Below are positions 40,201 through 49,025 of a stretch of DNA of 64,000 bases, piece after piece (within the stretch, counting starts at the first letter, position 1; each line of letters opens with the position of its first letter). A model generated the notes under the pieces. It was not told where the DNA came from, made no database searches, and saw nothing but the letters and a program-made list of their open reading frames with translations. Source of the DNA: Schizochytrium sp. CCTCC M209059 (lineage: Eukaryota > Sar > Bigyra > Thraustochytrida > Thraustochytriidae); NCBI GenBank assembly GCA_000818945.1, contig KN805455.1:57954-121953 (forward strand), given 5' to 3'. Position numbers and translations under genes: made by a program.

Positions 40201-43200
40201 GAGAAAGGGAGCAGCGCTCGACTCGGGTGGGGCGTAGGCGAACTTCCAGGCCTGCGGTGTTTCAGGTTCGGGAGGAACGTCAAAGGACCCCTTTGACGCG
40301 CGACGGCGCACGCGGTGCCGATGTTTGTGCAGGTGACGCGATGCCGCTTTGGAGGACGTTGCCGACGAGGTGGTCGAGGAATTGGACATGGAAGACATGG
40401 TGGACGAAGAAGGGCCGTGACCAATCGTGGTCCCTGAAGAAGCTCCATTGTGAGTCCTGCGATCGAGGTCGAGGACGCAGGTGGCAAGCTGATGGGCAGC
40501 AGCTTCTGCCTCAAGCATCATGACATACGTGTCGACATAGTGACGAAGCGAGACGGGAACCTGTGAGGATACCCATTTTTGCGTCTCAGCGACCATGGAG
40601 AGAACGCATTCGGGTACATCTTGCCGGCTCGTGCCCCGTGCGCGACTGAGATCACCTGCCGCATGGGCGGCACCTGAGCGAGCAAGTGCAAGGATTCCCC
40701 AGTGAAAGGTCCCAAGAATAGTCTTGAGAAAGGCGTCCCATGGTGCAAGCGGAAGCTCGCGGCTGCTGCGTCGATGGCTCGATTGCGCAGAATCAAGGTC
40801 ATCAACGCTCCGACTTCGGTGTGCACTCGCGCTTGTGGGCTCAAGACTTCTCGCAGAGAGAGGAAGACCCACTTCGGGAATGGGTGTTGATAATGGAGGA
40901 AGCGGTGGTCCCGTTGGCAGCAACTCCGCAGGATTGGGTAACGATTGTGGAGTAACAGGTGAGCCGAGGCTGTCGACGGTGGGGAAATGAAAAGCGCCCC
41001 CTTCGGTGCCCATGTCGAAACCTTCCGTGGAGGAAAAGGACTTTTTGGTGAGTCTTCGTTTTTTCTCACTTGCAAAGGGCGCGAGCATGCGAAAGAGTCG
41101 AACGGCGGTTTCTGCGCACATTCCATCCTTGCGCGCCGAATAGAGCGACCATACGAGCGAGAGGTAGGCCTCGCTCCATTCGAGCGAGCCTGCAGGGTTC
41201 TTGCCCAGGATTTTGCGCATCTGTTTGGGATCCGCATCAAGCTGAGCAGTCTGTTCAATTTGAGCCTGACGTTCTTTGACCTGCTCACTTGAGACGAGTT
41301 GGGCAAGCCACTGTTCGAGAGCAGTCTCCTGCATAAAGCGCATCCCCTCACGCGTGCGCAATGAGAACAATGCTGTTGGTTTAGGGTACCGAAGCACTGT
41401 CGGAGCCGCGTGTTCTTCGCGAATCTGCGTGGTAAAGCGCCAGCGCCGCGGGAGCTGTTGCGACCCGCGCTTGTCCTCGTTGCCAGCACCGACGAGGCTT
41501 CGAAGACCTTCGAGGTGTTGCTGAAAAGCGCCGAGCGTTGTGGGTGCGAGGCCTTCGGCCTCAGTTGTCGCGACGCTGTCCATGGAGTCGTCGGCCTCGA
41601 TAGCAAGCTCTGCATCCCAATCGCTGCCACTGCTGAGGCTGCTATGATCGTCGTCCTCGTCACCGTCTTGGCCGACTGTGCGAGTTTGATCCATTTCGCC
41701 ACTTGCCCGAAAGTCTTCATCCTGGTCGCGGTTTCCGACAGCGGCGAAATTGAGGCCACGCTCGTCGTCTTCGGCTTGGCTGAGCGTAATTTCTAGATCA
41801 TCGGCATTACCGTGTGCAAGACCGACCGCGCAGCCATCGGTCTCCTGATCACTCATTTCTGGTGTCAAAGAGGGATCATGCGCATTGCGTTGGTCTTCAC
41901 CAGCAATGCTGTTGCTGTTGTTGCTGTCGTCATCGTTGTCGTCGAGATTGAGGCTGGACGTGTCTGGTTTCGTTGCGTGCACATTGCCGTTGCCTTTGTG
42001 CGGTTTAAAGGAGGATCGGGCCAGCTGCGCCCATGCCTCTGCGCCCAGATCCCCTTCGTTCGTGCCTGTTTTCTCGCCGCTCTCGTCACTGTCTTTGTAA
42101 GGCGATGCGGAGGGCGACTCCTTGGAAATAGGTATTGCACCATGCTCTTCGAGCAGGAGGCTGGCGTCTCGATATGCGTTGCCGGCAGACGAGGTGTCGA
42201 GCAGGCTTTCTGCACGCGGGGAGAGATCTTTTTCCTCCATTTGTAATAAACGGCCTGGACTCGAGGTCGGGTCTGATTTCGAAGTTTGCACCTCATCGTA
42301 TCCATCAGCGGGAAGGCCCGATTTAAGCATGATTCGATTTCGGAAGCGATGAAGTGCATTGCCGCGTCGAGCTTCTTCGGCCCCGTGCGTAACGCTGCCT
42401 CGACCTTCTCGGGAAAGGTTGTCTTCTCCGTCGCCTGCTCTACAGTGGCGGTCTAAATCATTGTTGTCGTTGTTGCCATTGTCATCGTCGTCTGCTACAT
42501 CAGGGACGGCCAAGCGTGCCAGCTGACCCTTCGCATGTTGTTTTCGGCGCTGCGCTCGCCGCGAAACGCTCTCTGAGCTCTCGACGCTGCAGAGACTTGC
42601 CATGGAGGACGAAGAACCCGCGACCACAATGCTACCCGGGTCCGAGCAGGCAGTGTTATGCATCCTCGTGTCCACCTCCAGCGGATCTGCCAATCCTGGC
42701 AACCCGGCCACATCCCCTGCCGAAGACCCGCTGTATTCTGCGGGGCTCCCGAGCTGACGAGACACGGCGAGGGGCGAGGGGCGCGCTTTTGTGAATACAG
42801 GCAGAGGGTCCTCGTCCGTTTCGTCAGCTTGCGGGACGGGAATGTTGGAGCCGAGCGAGCGACGCTGACGGCGGCGTGCGAGGCGTTTTGCCTCGGCGGC
42901 GCTGGTCGACACGGAAGTCAGCGAGGCCGTCGATCGTTCTGCAGGATTATAGTCTTCGTGATGTACAGAGAGAGGTGTGAGATCAGACATTTCGCGGGGG
43001 CGCATTGCGTGTGAGGTCCCCGAGGTCGCGCCGCCGCGGGCGTACTGTGCCTGGTGTATGTTGTGTATTTTGGCCCAGTCCAGGCTGCGCACGATCCGGC
43101 GCGGATGCGCGAGCGGCTGCACGCCGTAGAGGCCTCTTTTCCATGCGTTATTGGTGCCATTGTTTGGGGGGTCCAAGCCGGCTGCAGCATGATTGCCGCC

Positions 43201-43479
43201 GCCTCCGGCCGCGCTGGCGGGGCTGTCGGCGGTGCCAGGGCCACCTGCGGCGGTCTCTGCGGCCTCGCCGGCGTTGCGGGCCGTCGGCGACGGCGTCTGG
43301 TCTCTGATCGGGATCTGCAGCGGCAGTTTGTGCGCGACGAGGCCTGCGTCGGCCTCGTCGCCGGCGTCGGGTCCCGCCAGCTCGAACTCGTTGCTCCAGT
43401 CGTCCTTGGTCGGCGCGGTGATGCCCACCACCGTCGTGGCCGCCGCGCGCTCGGCCTCGGCCTCCATCCCCTCGCGCAC
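34234..43479 (-). CDS. Giant DENN-domain protein with TPR-like helices and C-terminal PH domain
   Basis: The 3,081-residue frame has no interruption. Residues 1-760 are disordered (Ser/Asp/Asn-rich). Helical TPR-like repeats lie at about 1275-1425 (ENGKYKYAIGAFESAARSY, WDRALKYHLEIL) and 1815-1950 (CIHSFWRAFEYFQLIDDALW). A DENN module spans about 2325-2560 (YVLLSLWDKKLT; PLDHVFRLMSTLLNEQPVVVAS; PLSWIHLVLRNIP; YIVGMHP), with a dDENN-like helical part near 2625-2710. The last ~150 residues look like a PH domain (WIYLEEKRLRYHYR to WIYLVTQLREPNKARTVKLRF). DENN proteins are Rab GTPase exchange factors. TPR plus PH suggests recruitment to membranes. A Ser run at 38235-38262 and homopolymeric Gly/Asn segments interrupt the middle. 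Met at 43467 is an alternative start. Confidence 0.88.
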   Translation of the reverse strand: MREGMEAEAERAAATTVVGITAPTKDDWSNEFELAGPDAGDEADAGLVAHKLPLQIPIRDQTPSPTARNAGEAAETAAGGPGTADSPASAAGGGGNHAAAGLDPPNNGTNNAWKRGLYGVQPLAHPRRIVRSLDWAKIHNIHQAQYARGGATSGTSHAMRPREMSDLTPLSVHHEDYNPAERSTASLTSVSTSAAEAKRLARRRQRRSLGSNIPVPQADETDEDPLPVFTKARPSPLAVSRQLGSPAEYSGSSAGDVAGLPGLADPLEVDTRMHNTACSDPGSIVVAGSSSSMASLCSVESSESVSRRAQRRKQHAKGQLARLAVPDVADDDDNGNNDNNDLDRHCRAGDGEDNLSREGRGSVTHGAEEARRGNALHRFRNRIMLKSGLPADGYDEVQTSKSDPTSSPGRLLQMEEKDLSPRAESLLDTSSAGNAYRDASLLLEEHGAIPISKESPSASPYKDSDESGEKTGTNEGDLGAEAWAQLARSSFKPHKGNGNVHATKPDTSSLNLDDNDDDSNNSNSIAGEDQRNAHDPSLTPEMSDQETDGCAVGLAHGNADDLEITLSQAEDDERGLNFAAVGNRDQDEDFRASGEMDQTRTVGQDGDEDDDHSSLSSGSDWDAELAIEADDSMDSVATTEAEGLAPTTLGAFQQHLEGLRSLVGAGNEDKRGSQQLPRRWRFTTQIREEHAAPTVLRYPKPTALFSLRTREGMRFMQETALEQWLAQLVSSEQVKERQAQIEQTAQLDADPKQMRKILGKNPAGSLEWSEAYLSLVWSLYSARKDGMCAETAVRLFRMLAPFASEKKRRLTKKSFSSTEGFDMGTEGGAFHFPTVDSLGSPVTPQSLPNPAELLPTGPPLPPLSTPIPEVGLPLSARSLEPTSASAHRSRSVDDLDSAQSSHRRSSRELPLAPWDAFLKTILGTFHWGILALARSGAAHAAGDLSRARGTSRQDVPECVLSMVAETQKWVSSQVPVSLRHYVDTYVMMLEAEAAAHQLATCVLDLDRRTHNGASSGTTIGHGPSSSTMSSMSNSSTTSSATSSKAASRHLHKHRHRVRRRASKGSFDVPPEPETPQAWKFAYAPPESSAAPFLSAEAQLAETVLAQLCSAYLRASSSPYEDRKDFGCFPQADPVLVQAGCLCDIQLLLCGMSPLTTSETNKLQDALDQLQLELEKWMTSDADVEREVVDIVGECAKASGAGYAHPDEVGISMCIGVVHKYREAADRQMIECERLCNVNPRYRMERLLALYGRIPAYSLLKAKAAYVLAMYTWDEQRDSALAEEMLFECLFILEMQVNDLPQCEGAPLLSELATNAMVLYGDILVENGKYKYAIGAFESAARSYQIREHNDFQWLHRRLCSICVEHMDWDRALKYHLEILHTTKLETSLNEFVYVSERVAMMLLDQRADFAQAESYLKLALSYLGTRRSSSMDESFSPTAYAHAHDALGNSPNGPSSSDAHHRSLRVKLQQRLAHVLLAANRPEDAARLLERVLATLGPSSGVAGVPEVSPYLGWPSLNPSASRDHPLNDTFSAEHLQSSASRLTVLISLAKACLKLRWLADAMMALDQLAQEVTHGRWCDPSFAAAHAAGLQKAAIGTFPRPQPSDSMIAELLTMLAGTSSEITMTYAILRARCTLYQGVPTEAQAWIDETLKLAGVDPSTLCATAPARTAHPVSASILNLTLGQMGRLLFYRGKVLQVAHCPNVVAQVASLPTPFARPRCQECGRSTPTPTAANGPGGSSSSSSSSSSTSGNGHNNSSYGNDGNGRNPGSSNHHGSGPHSPRTPGPHNASGYGSVDAHGAAPTNGGGGGGGISISHAFAEDLEHGYLEMGGAFYEEGVRECIHSFWRAFEYFQLIDDALWQAKTLTRIGQVELVAYTHRGSVANMDEASSLAILDSIEETTTMALDLCADIGYAPLMLRALVNMAELVAFRGERTKAWNFWHEASQLLNMLYLTTSLPSSPPSDTIALNLADSFSFTNETTSAQMEVEKALSTFLKLSSEEHSKHESEEGNAEASRTARARTESLVETGVEFDFPSTRIPGIFTPPGMTFRLLEHVTRLLRLSLGTLGGLTTSTPAPLHEPVGSQVEMLSTWNYLTDECWRQHSFATSIMLQDHVRSPIYDDYLILYKPAQPGAWRRPGVRTQTPSSNRTRYYGDSAVDISSTAALVANVHRRNMSDSAVPTDVLGRKERYALQAKQRDRVRQLRQQLRHGDEGCKRCRNARQAEFMTTEARTNAALWSCFHRIKLLSHGETGHTLHMNEVFSQNLDLLRSIRRLTRATRAVAPAATVIFGSTKASKETSHQPRNVRLFKAPPTRVNSLDGPPQYGANGNYVLLSLWDKKLTVTARRQAGEGEPPLVSMHQIFADPSSDVGASRLAFEKAVSEEIVPVFNVPVEKLCQTVLRDPQPTLLGLWDLVREIPLDHVFRLMSTLLNEQPVVVASSLCAVRARAIEALLSLIRPLSWIHLVLRNIPAPVAFVMGRMFYSKVYIVGMHPSAVKNFVNGLEAAAHAVDEQPAYPSVVNLDDGWVEFPERNLRRSAIIPAALRSAMVAVMRGARQRARASSAGGFERPSSGETAEGLGKGVESSRSLGEVSRVTEAHAARRHSNTEANGGALGWGQEAQKQCARLYEGAQLAMLWLVRFHAYFYESSARSFDGHRYYKSMLVEDPRGAFTQQFAHSQLFRLFLQQHEASKTISRLRMDEVLRAHLSAKARLYRSLVGLTRGCWVYMVVLDHTLDLDAEEVDDSSLDASVMAAVHAGGSGVSKNASGGASGGNGGPGRGSSIGSGTSSSTTSATGSTSHAGLTNRRNSATMFGYSAVVSASSGKSTGAQMASSSQWPSIFSSFGLSSNASHQNMSRVAAVSRVAHDIQDMQLACEMERAHRMSGRRSPPSAQSPQSAPAPSAMANPSRAGANGTQSLTTHGSSLTRANGFSENSSFFQIKPKKKWIYLEEKRLRYHYRKSKNREKGGIVLDPTRTRLVVPTSQYYQNDTAASCARLQATLDRTRKSKPEEAIEDPKPGCDDEHWIYLVTQLREPNKARTVKLRFLDKMEESLWVDALRVKLMNSELLLRLLETAFTSAS

Positions 43480-43764
43480 GTCCGGCTGGCCCGGCGCCGC
43501 GTCCTCCGCGCCGCGCGCGTCGGGCTTGCTTTCCCTTTCCCCTGCTGCTTCTCGCCCTCGAGCTCGCCCTCCTCGTCGTTTTTCAAAACCGATCCGGGTC
43601 CTTCTTCCCCTCTGCGCCGCGGATCAGCGCCGGGGCGGCCTCTCCGCGCGCGGCCCGCCCGCCTGCCGCGCCGCGCCGCGCGAGGCCGGCCGCGCGAGGC
43701 GAGGCGCCGCCGATACCGGCGGGGCGCAACGAGAAGAAGGGCGACTGTCTGCCTGCCTCGCCCT

Positions 43765-43845
43765 CTTTCTTGCTTTCTTGCTTGCCTTCTTGCCTTCTTG
43801 CCTCCTTGCCTTCTTGCTTTCTTGCTTGCTTTCTTCTTTCTGGCC
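43765..43845 (+). repeat. TTGCCTTC / TTGCTTTC degenerate tandem run
   Basis: About nine C/T-rich units of 8-9 bp occur on the plus strand (purine-rich on the minus strand), 290-370 bp upstream of the DENN start. Confidence 0.85.
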
Positions 43846-44712
43846 ATGCCTGCCTGTCTCTCTCTCTCGCAGCGGCGTCGATCGACCGGAACGCGCCGGG
43901 CACGGAACCGCGGCGGAACCGCGGCGGACCGGGGGACGTTGGGACAGGCGGGACTGGGACGCGCGGGCGGGCGCGGAGACGGCGAGCGCGGAGGAGAGCG
44001 CGGCGGGGAGGGGCTTTGTTTAGGCTGGCCGCGAGGGGCGGAGACGAGGCCGAGAAAAAGGGCGCGGGGCCTGCGGCAGGGTCGCGGGTCACCGGTCACT
44101 TTGGCGAAGAAGGGCCGGGTTTACTATGGGCAGGAAGGCAGGCGGAGCTGAGGTTGTGCAACGGTGCGATGCTTTCACGTTTTTCACGGGAGGCAGACCT
44201 GGATTGGTAGGCCTAGGTCAAGCTTTTTCCTTGGGTACGCAGCAGTACGTACGTATATCCGTGGAACAGATCAATGCGCATTTTTTGATCGCTGCACTGC
44301 CGGCGCTTCGAGAGCTAACTCGCTAGGACAGCGAATGACCTTTAATCTCTGCCCTGGACTCACAGGTCGAATCGATTCGCGAGGACGTGACGTTCAAGTC
44401 ATCGTGACAGCCACGCAGACAGGCAGACAGGCAGATTTCTTGCGAGGTCTGGAGAACTCGCACCTTTTGATATGAGCCTCTGAGGAGTGAGCCAGCTGGG
44501 ATTCCTGAGCCGGCAGGGGGACAGCTTGCGGCGCCGGCGGGGACCAAGGGAAAACGAGTTCGCTGCCGAATCGTTGCGAACCTTCAGCCCGGCTGGGTGG
44601 CTGACTGATCAGCGCATTCGTGAGCTGGCTTCCGGCAGCAGTCAGGTCTAGCCAGTAGGCACACATGGGCACGAAGAATGTTGACGTAAGCCTTGGCGAG
44701 CGGACCATGCCC

Positions 44713-44741
44713 GTGCATCTTGTACAAAGTACAAGATGCAC
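44713..44741. repeat. Perfect 13-bp inverted repeat with AAA loop
   Basis: The left arm gtgcatcttgtac and right arm gtacaagatgcac flank three A. All 13 pairs are complementary. Six bases downstream begins a TATA-like sequence. Confidence 0.95.
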
Positions 44742-44747
44742 ATAGGA

Positions 44748-44934
44748 TATAAATACCAGCAAGAAGGTGCGGAGCAAGACCGCGTTGACCAGAGCGGTTT
44801 ATTCGATGCAAGACCGCTTCAAGGCACAGACAGCCAGACTGAAGCCCCGAAACAGAAATATCCCGATGTATTTCACAAAGTGAAGAGGACGTCACAACGA
44901 TAGTGTTCTTATAGTTTTTTTTTTTTTTTTTTTT
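44748..44934 (+). ncRNA. Possible Pol III-type unit: TATA-like box to T20 run
   Basis: TATAAATA (44748-44755) is followed 160 bp later by twenty T (44915-44934), which would terminate RNA polymerase III. Between them, a direct repeat gcaagaccgc (44774 and 44808) brackets a complementary gcggt, so two alternative small hairpins are possible. No known small RNA (U6, SRP, RNase P, tRNA) is recognised. The T run could equally be an A tract in the DRC7 3' UTR, because it lies 131 nt beyond that gene's stop. This is a hypothesis only. Confidence 0.25.
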
Positions 44935-45065
44935 AAAGATGAGTTTGCGGCGGGGCGCAAAGAATGACCATCAAGACTCCTGCGCCTCTTTACTCGCTCT
45001 TCCGCCCTCCTCCCCCTTTTTCCTCTCTCCTTTTTACTTTATTTTTTGTCTCCTTTCATCGCCTT

Positions 45066-48000
45066 CTAAAAGAGGATCTCGAGGCGCGGGTCGCTGCGCA
45101 GCTTCTGGTCCAAATTCGCGTACACCGAGAGGGCAGACTCCTCATGGCGCGCCAGACGCTGCTCCAAGATCTGAATACGAAACATGGCCTCGGAGCAAAA
45201 ACGCTCAAATTCAACGTCAGCGCCGTCGACATGGTCGCGGCTGCGCTGGAAGGCGGCCTGACGCTTGGCAAGCTGAGCATTCTCCTCGTCGAGCCTGCAC
45301 TGGATAATGTTTGCGCGCTCCAACAAACGTTCCTTGAGCGACTTGAGGCAAGCATCGCGCGCCGCCTCCGCCTCGGCCCGCGAAATTTTTGCCAAGTCCT
45401 TGACATCCTGCAAGAAGGGCGTCAAGTAATCGACATGAAGCGGGTTCTTGGCCTCCTCCTCCTTTGTCTCTGTGTCCTTGACGACCTGTTGCTTGGAGCG
45501 CTCGCGCGCCGTGTCAAAGATGCTCTTGTTCAAGACCACGTTAGCCTCCTCACGCTTGCGCAGCGCGAGAATGTCCTGAATCTCGCGCTCCATGTCGCGA
45601 ATTGTCTGATAACAATCCTTTTCTGCCTGCAGATTAACCTGAATCTCCGCGTCGATCTCGCACTGTCGCAAGGGCTTGGCAAACGATCCGGCCAGCTCGA
45701 TCTCGGGCGGCGCACCGGAGTCTTTGTGGAAAACACGCGAACTTCGCGTGATGCGCCCCTTGGCGTAATGGGAGACGATGGAGATAGAGCCTTCGACCAG
45801 ATTAAAGGTCCGCTTGCAAATGTCCTCATCGGCATCTTTGTCTCGATCCCGCGAAAAGACTTCCTTCATTTGAAGAATCGAAAGATCTCCGCCCTGGTGC
45901 GCGCGAGGCAACGTCATGACGTGCTTTGAACCAGCCTCTCCACGCTTTTGCTCCGCTGCACTCTGTCCGCTTGCGCTTGCGCCACCTGCGCTGCGACCGC
46001 CGTCATTACCTTCGCCGTCTTGGAGTGACGCGAGACGCATGGATCGCGTCTCGAGGTGATCGTCGCGGTGCTCGTATCTTTCCACAATCTCCTCGCTCAT
46101 GACCTCAAATCGCTGCACAAGACCATCAAGGCGGGATCCCTTGTAGAACAAGACATCACGCGATTTTCCAATCACTTCGTCGATGCAGCGCAAGCCGCTC
46201 CCGCGGCCCTCTGCAAACTCCTCCACAATTCTGCTCTGTAGAGGATATCGCGTTCGGCACGTGAGCTTGTCGCGTCGATTCGCAAAGTATTCGCGCACTT
46301 GAATCGGCATGGTCCGAGCGTGGTCTCGAAAAAGGACGAGACGCTGCACAAGCCCGTGCGGGTGCAAGTAAGGCGCGTAAGACTCGAGTTTGCTTTTCAG
46401 AAAGAGCTGGGTGCGCTGGCCAGTGGTGTTGAAGCGCCGACGGAAAGCGTCACGCGAGAGAACGAGCTTGTCCACCCAGGTTGGGGGCAGATCAAGTATT
46501 GCCTCCTCCTTTTGTTCTTTTGTTTCGTCCTCAGCTTCTTCCTCCTCGTCTTCTGCCGGTTGCGCGAGCACCCCGCCACTGCCAAGGTCTGCTTGGACAT
46601 CGTGGTCCTCTGGTGTCGCAGCTTTGTCCTCGACCTGACTTAGACTGTCAACGAAAATGTGTTCCCAATGCTCGGTGAGTTCGAGGTTGTACGAAATATT
46701 CATAGGATCGTCGCTCTCATTTTGCATGTTGACCCAGTAGTTTTTATTGTTCCAGACCGCCTCTACGCCGAGGTACGGGCTCCCGCGAAGGTCGTAGAGT
46801 TTCCCCGTTGTGGGTTCCAGAAAGAAGGTCTTGTCGAGCTGCCGCTTACCAGCACGAACGAGGATCCAGCAGTGTACGCGCTCGTTGGCGATCGGGTCTT
46901 GGGGCTCGGGCGATGCCGCCTTGGCAGCAAGATACGCCCTCTCTTCTTCGGCCTGCTCGTCATACTGGTTGCTCGCCTCAATCGCCTCCTTGGCCTCTTG
47001 TGCTTGTCGTTGATCTTCCTCCAGGCGCTGCAAGTACTTGGATTTCCGCAATCCTGATGCTACAATCTCGTATGGGTCCTCGCCGGTGTCGTCATCATTC
47101 GCCGCAGCTGCGGGGCCACCCTCCTCGCTTTGCGGCGCGTCACCTGCCCCTACATCTTCTCCATCCCCTTCGCCGCCCATGTCTTCGTTATCTTCGCCTT
47201 GAGCCTCGGCGTCTTCAGTGTCCTGTGCTTTTCCCTCGGATGCATCACCGTTGTTGTCTCCATCGGCGCTCGTTGTCACGGCGCCCATGGCATCCGTAGC
47301 CTCGTTGGCTTCTTCTTCCTCATCGTCGCCAGCTTGTTTCGTCTCTGCAGATCCGTCGGCGTTCGCAATGATGTCTGCAGACTGTTCTGCAGTCTGCTGC
47401 CCAGAAGCTGCCGCGGGCACACCCGCGGCATCCTCGGCGTCTCGGGCCTTGGATTCTGTAGCAGCGCGGACCTCGGGAGGACGTAGGTCTTCGAGTTCAA
47501 CGTCCTCAACATCGGCTGGGACGTAGCCCTTGCCCAAAAGTAGCGGACATTCCTCCTCGGTTCGGTTCAAAAGAGTTACGTCGCGCGGGGCATACCCGTA
47601 TACGCAGTAGGCGTCGTAGCCGGAGCCAACCAAGTACGAACATAGCAGCGTCGAAAGGTCAAATGCATCGCCAACTTGATGTTGCAACGTCAAGGTTGGG
47701 GATGGAAGGTGCGTTGGCGGCGCAATTGGGTTGGCGAGAGGTTCATACTGCATAAAATGGGCGAAAAAATCGGCCGCCGGCGCAATGTTGTAAAGAGCAC
47801 GAAAGGGAAGCTGCGTAGGCCTAATGGTCGTGCATACAAATTTGCGAATGCCGCACTCATTCTTTGGGGCCACAAAGAGCTTTTTGCGATCGGGAAAGAG
47901 GGACTCAAACTGACGCACAAAGTTGTTCACGTACTCGAGGCAGAGTTCCTCCTTGCGGGAGTTCTCTTGGTACGCGTACGGTGCAGTGTCAGCTAGAGCA

Positions 48001-48236
48001 TTCTGTATGCGCGCATCTTTGGTGCTAAAGAGGCCTTCGTACGTGTACACCTGGTCTTTGAGGAAAAGGTCACGCGCGGACTCCTCATTTTCGTTCAGGT
48101 CAGCAAGGTCGCTGACGGCGTCGGATTCTCCTCCATCCGCTTCTTTGCCCTCTTTGGTCTCCTTTTCGCCGCGCGAGTGGAGCAAGAGCTCAGGCATGGC
48201 GTTCGGCTCGTCGGCAGACATCTCCTCACTTGGCAT
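45066..48236 (-). CDS. DRC7: Dynein regulatory complex subunit 7 (CCDC135/FAP50)
   Basis: The chosen Met at 48236 gives 1,056 residues; a Met at 48344 would add an unrelated Arg/Ser leader. An acidic N-terminus precedes a transglutaminase-like segment (about 179-225: LTLQHQVGDAFDLSTLLCSYL, GYDAYCVYGYAPRDVT). A second hallmark block follows (about 448-506: ERVHCWILVRAGKR, FFLEPTTGK, LGVEAVWNNKNYWVNMQ). Both are characteristic of DRC7. The C-terminal half is a basic/coiled-coil region. Between the two blocks lies an acidic insert (about 275-410) longer than in animal proteins as I recall them. DRC7 is part of the nexin link between axonemal doublet microtubules and regulates dynein. Its presence implies a motile flagellated stage such as a zoospore. 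The gene is divergent from the TMEM237-like ciliary gene. Confidence 0.9.
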   Translation of the reverse strand: MPSEEMSADEPNAMPELLLHSRGEKETKEGKEADGGESDAVSDLADLNENEESARDLFLKDQVYTYEGLFSTKDARIQNALADTAPYAYQENSRKEELCLEYVNNFVRQFESLFPDRKKLFVAPKNECGIRKFVCTTIRPTQLPFRALYNIAPAADFFAHFMQYEPLANPIAPPTHLPSPTLTLQHQVGDAFDLSTLLCSYLVGSGYDAYCVYGYAPRDVTLLNRTEEECPLLLGKGYVPADVEDVELEDLRPPEVRAATESKARDAEDAAGVPAAASGQQTAEQSADIIANADGSAETKQAGDDEEEEANEATDAMGAVTTSADGDNNGDASEGKAQDTEDAEAQGEDNEDMGGEGDGEDVGAGDAPQSEEGGPAAAANDDDTGEDPYEIVASGLRKSKYLQRLEEDQRQAQEAKEAIEASNQYDEQAEEERAYLAAKAASPEPQDPIANERVHCWILVRAGKRQLDKTFFLEPTTGKLYDLRGSPYLGVEAVWNNKNYWVNMQNESDDPMNISYNLELTEHWEHIFVDSLSQVEDKAATPEDHDVQADLGSGGVLAQPAEDEEEEAEDETKEQKEEAILDLPPTWVDKLVLSRDAFRRRFNTTGQRTQLFLKSKLESYAPYLHPHGLVQRLVLFRDHARTMPIQVREYFANRRDKLTCRTRYPLQSRIVEEFAEGRGSGLRCIDEVIGKSRDVLFYKGSRLDGLVQRFEVMSEEIVERYEHRDDHLETRSMRLASLQDGEGNDGGRSAGGASASGQSAAEQKRGEAGSKHVMTLPRAHQGGDLSILQMKEVFSRDRDKDADEDICKRTFNLVEGSISIVSHYAKGRITRSSRVFHKDSGAPPEIELAGSFAKPLRQCEIDAEIQVNLQAEKDCYQTIRDMEREIQDILALRKREEANVVLNKSIFDTARERSKQQVVKDTETKEEEAKNPLHVDYLTPFLQDVKDLAKISRAEAEAARDACLKSLKERLLERANIIQCRLDEENAQLAKRQAAFQRSRDHVDGADVEFERFCSEAMFRIQILEQRLARHEESALSVYANLDQKLRSDPRLEILF

Positions 48237-49025
48237 TCGTGCCAGCGAGCAAGGGTCGTGTCTCTCCAGGACTGGACGCCAGCGAGTTGGCTGACTGGCT
48301 AGCTTGTTAGCTTGCTTGCGTGCACTTGAGACGCGCGCGCGCACGCCCTACGTTATGCACGCCGCTTGCTGCCGCAAGAGCAAGAGCACTCACCTCACGG
48401 GGAGCAAGTGTTTGTCGGCTTCGGGTCGCCACGCTAAGTCCTGGCTAATAAAAAGCTGTCACTCACTACGACGAGGTTCATTCGGCGGTCCTATCCCGCA
48501 TGCGCGCACTCTTTCTCTCTCTCTCTCTCTCTCCCTCCCTCCCTCCCTCCCTCTCTCCGTGTCCAAGCGAACCATAAGCAAGAGAACCAACCGGCTTATG
48601 TCATATGATAAACAAACTCAGACGCGCTCCCCATGGTCAGTCAGGCTCGCCGTCGAAACTGCCAACGGCCATTTTGCACAGAAGAGTACACACCCTCTCA
48701 TAGGTTTTTAGGTAGATGCTGCTAAGCCTAATTCCCATACTTTGAGGTCACACTTATTGATCATTGGCAAGGAACAAGAAATGAGAGCGTACCGACCAAA
48801 AGTAACCACCTTCCAAGTCCTTTGTTGCTTCTGGGCCTCTGCTTTGATCGTCCTCATAAGGAGCTTACTATAAAAGGAGAGACTTTGGCCAAGTTTTGAT
48901 CGATCCCGGCGGCAAGCAAAGCCCAAGCAACCTCTCGACAACATCTCCCGCCGCGTCGGGGCCGGCAAGCAGGCAAGTCAGCAAGCCAGCACGCACGCCG
49001 GTCGGTCGGCAGACGCAAGAGAATC
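48237..49025. other. Divergent promoter between two ciliary genes
   Basis: The 789 bp separate the DRC7 and TMEM237-like starts. It contains a CT run with a (CCCT)6 tail at 48514-48553. I saw no obvious RFX X-box. No gene is seen. Confidence 0.65.
48514..48553 (+). repeat. (CT)9 followed by (CCCT)6
   Basis: A compound pyrimidine microsatellite in the divergent spacer. Confidence 0.95.

Larger units (their letters stand above)
43480..45065. other. Intergenic, 1.6 kb, with inverted repeat and T-run
   Basis: The first 650 bp upstream of the DENN gene is GC-rich promoter-like DNA with TTGCTTTC/TTGCCTTC repeats (43765-43845). From 44130 the GC content falls. This part holds a perfect 13-bp inverted repeat, a TATA-like box and a T20 run. 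No protein gene is recognised. Confidence 0.6.
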
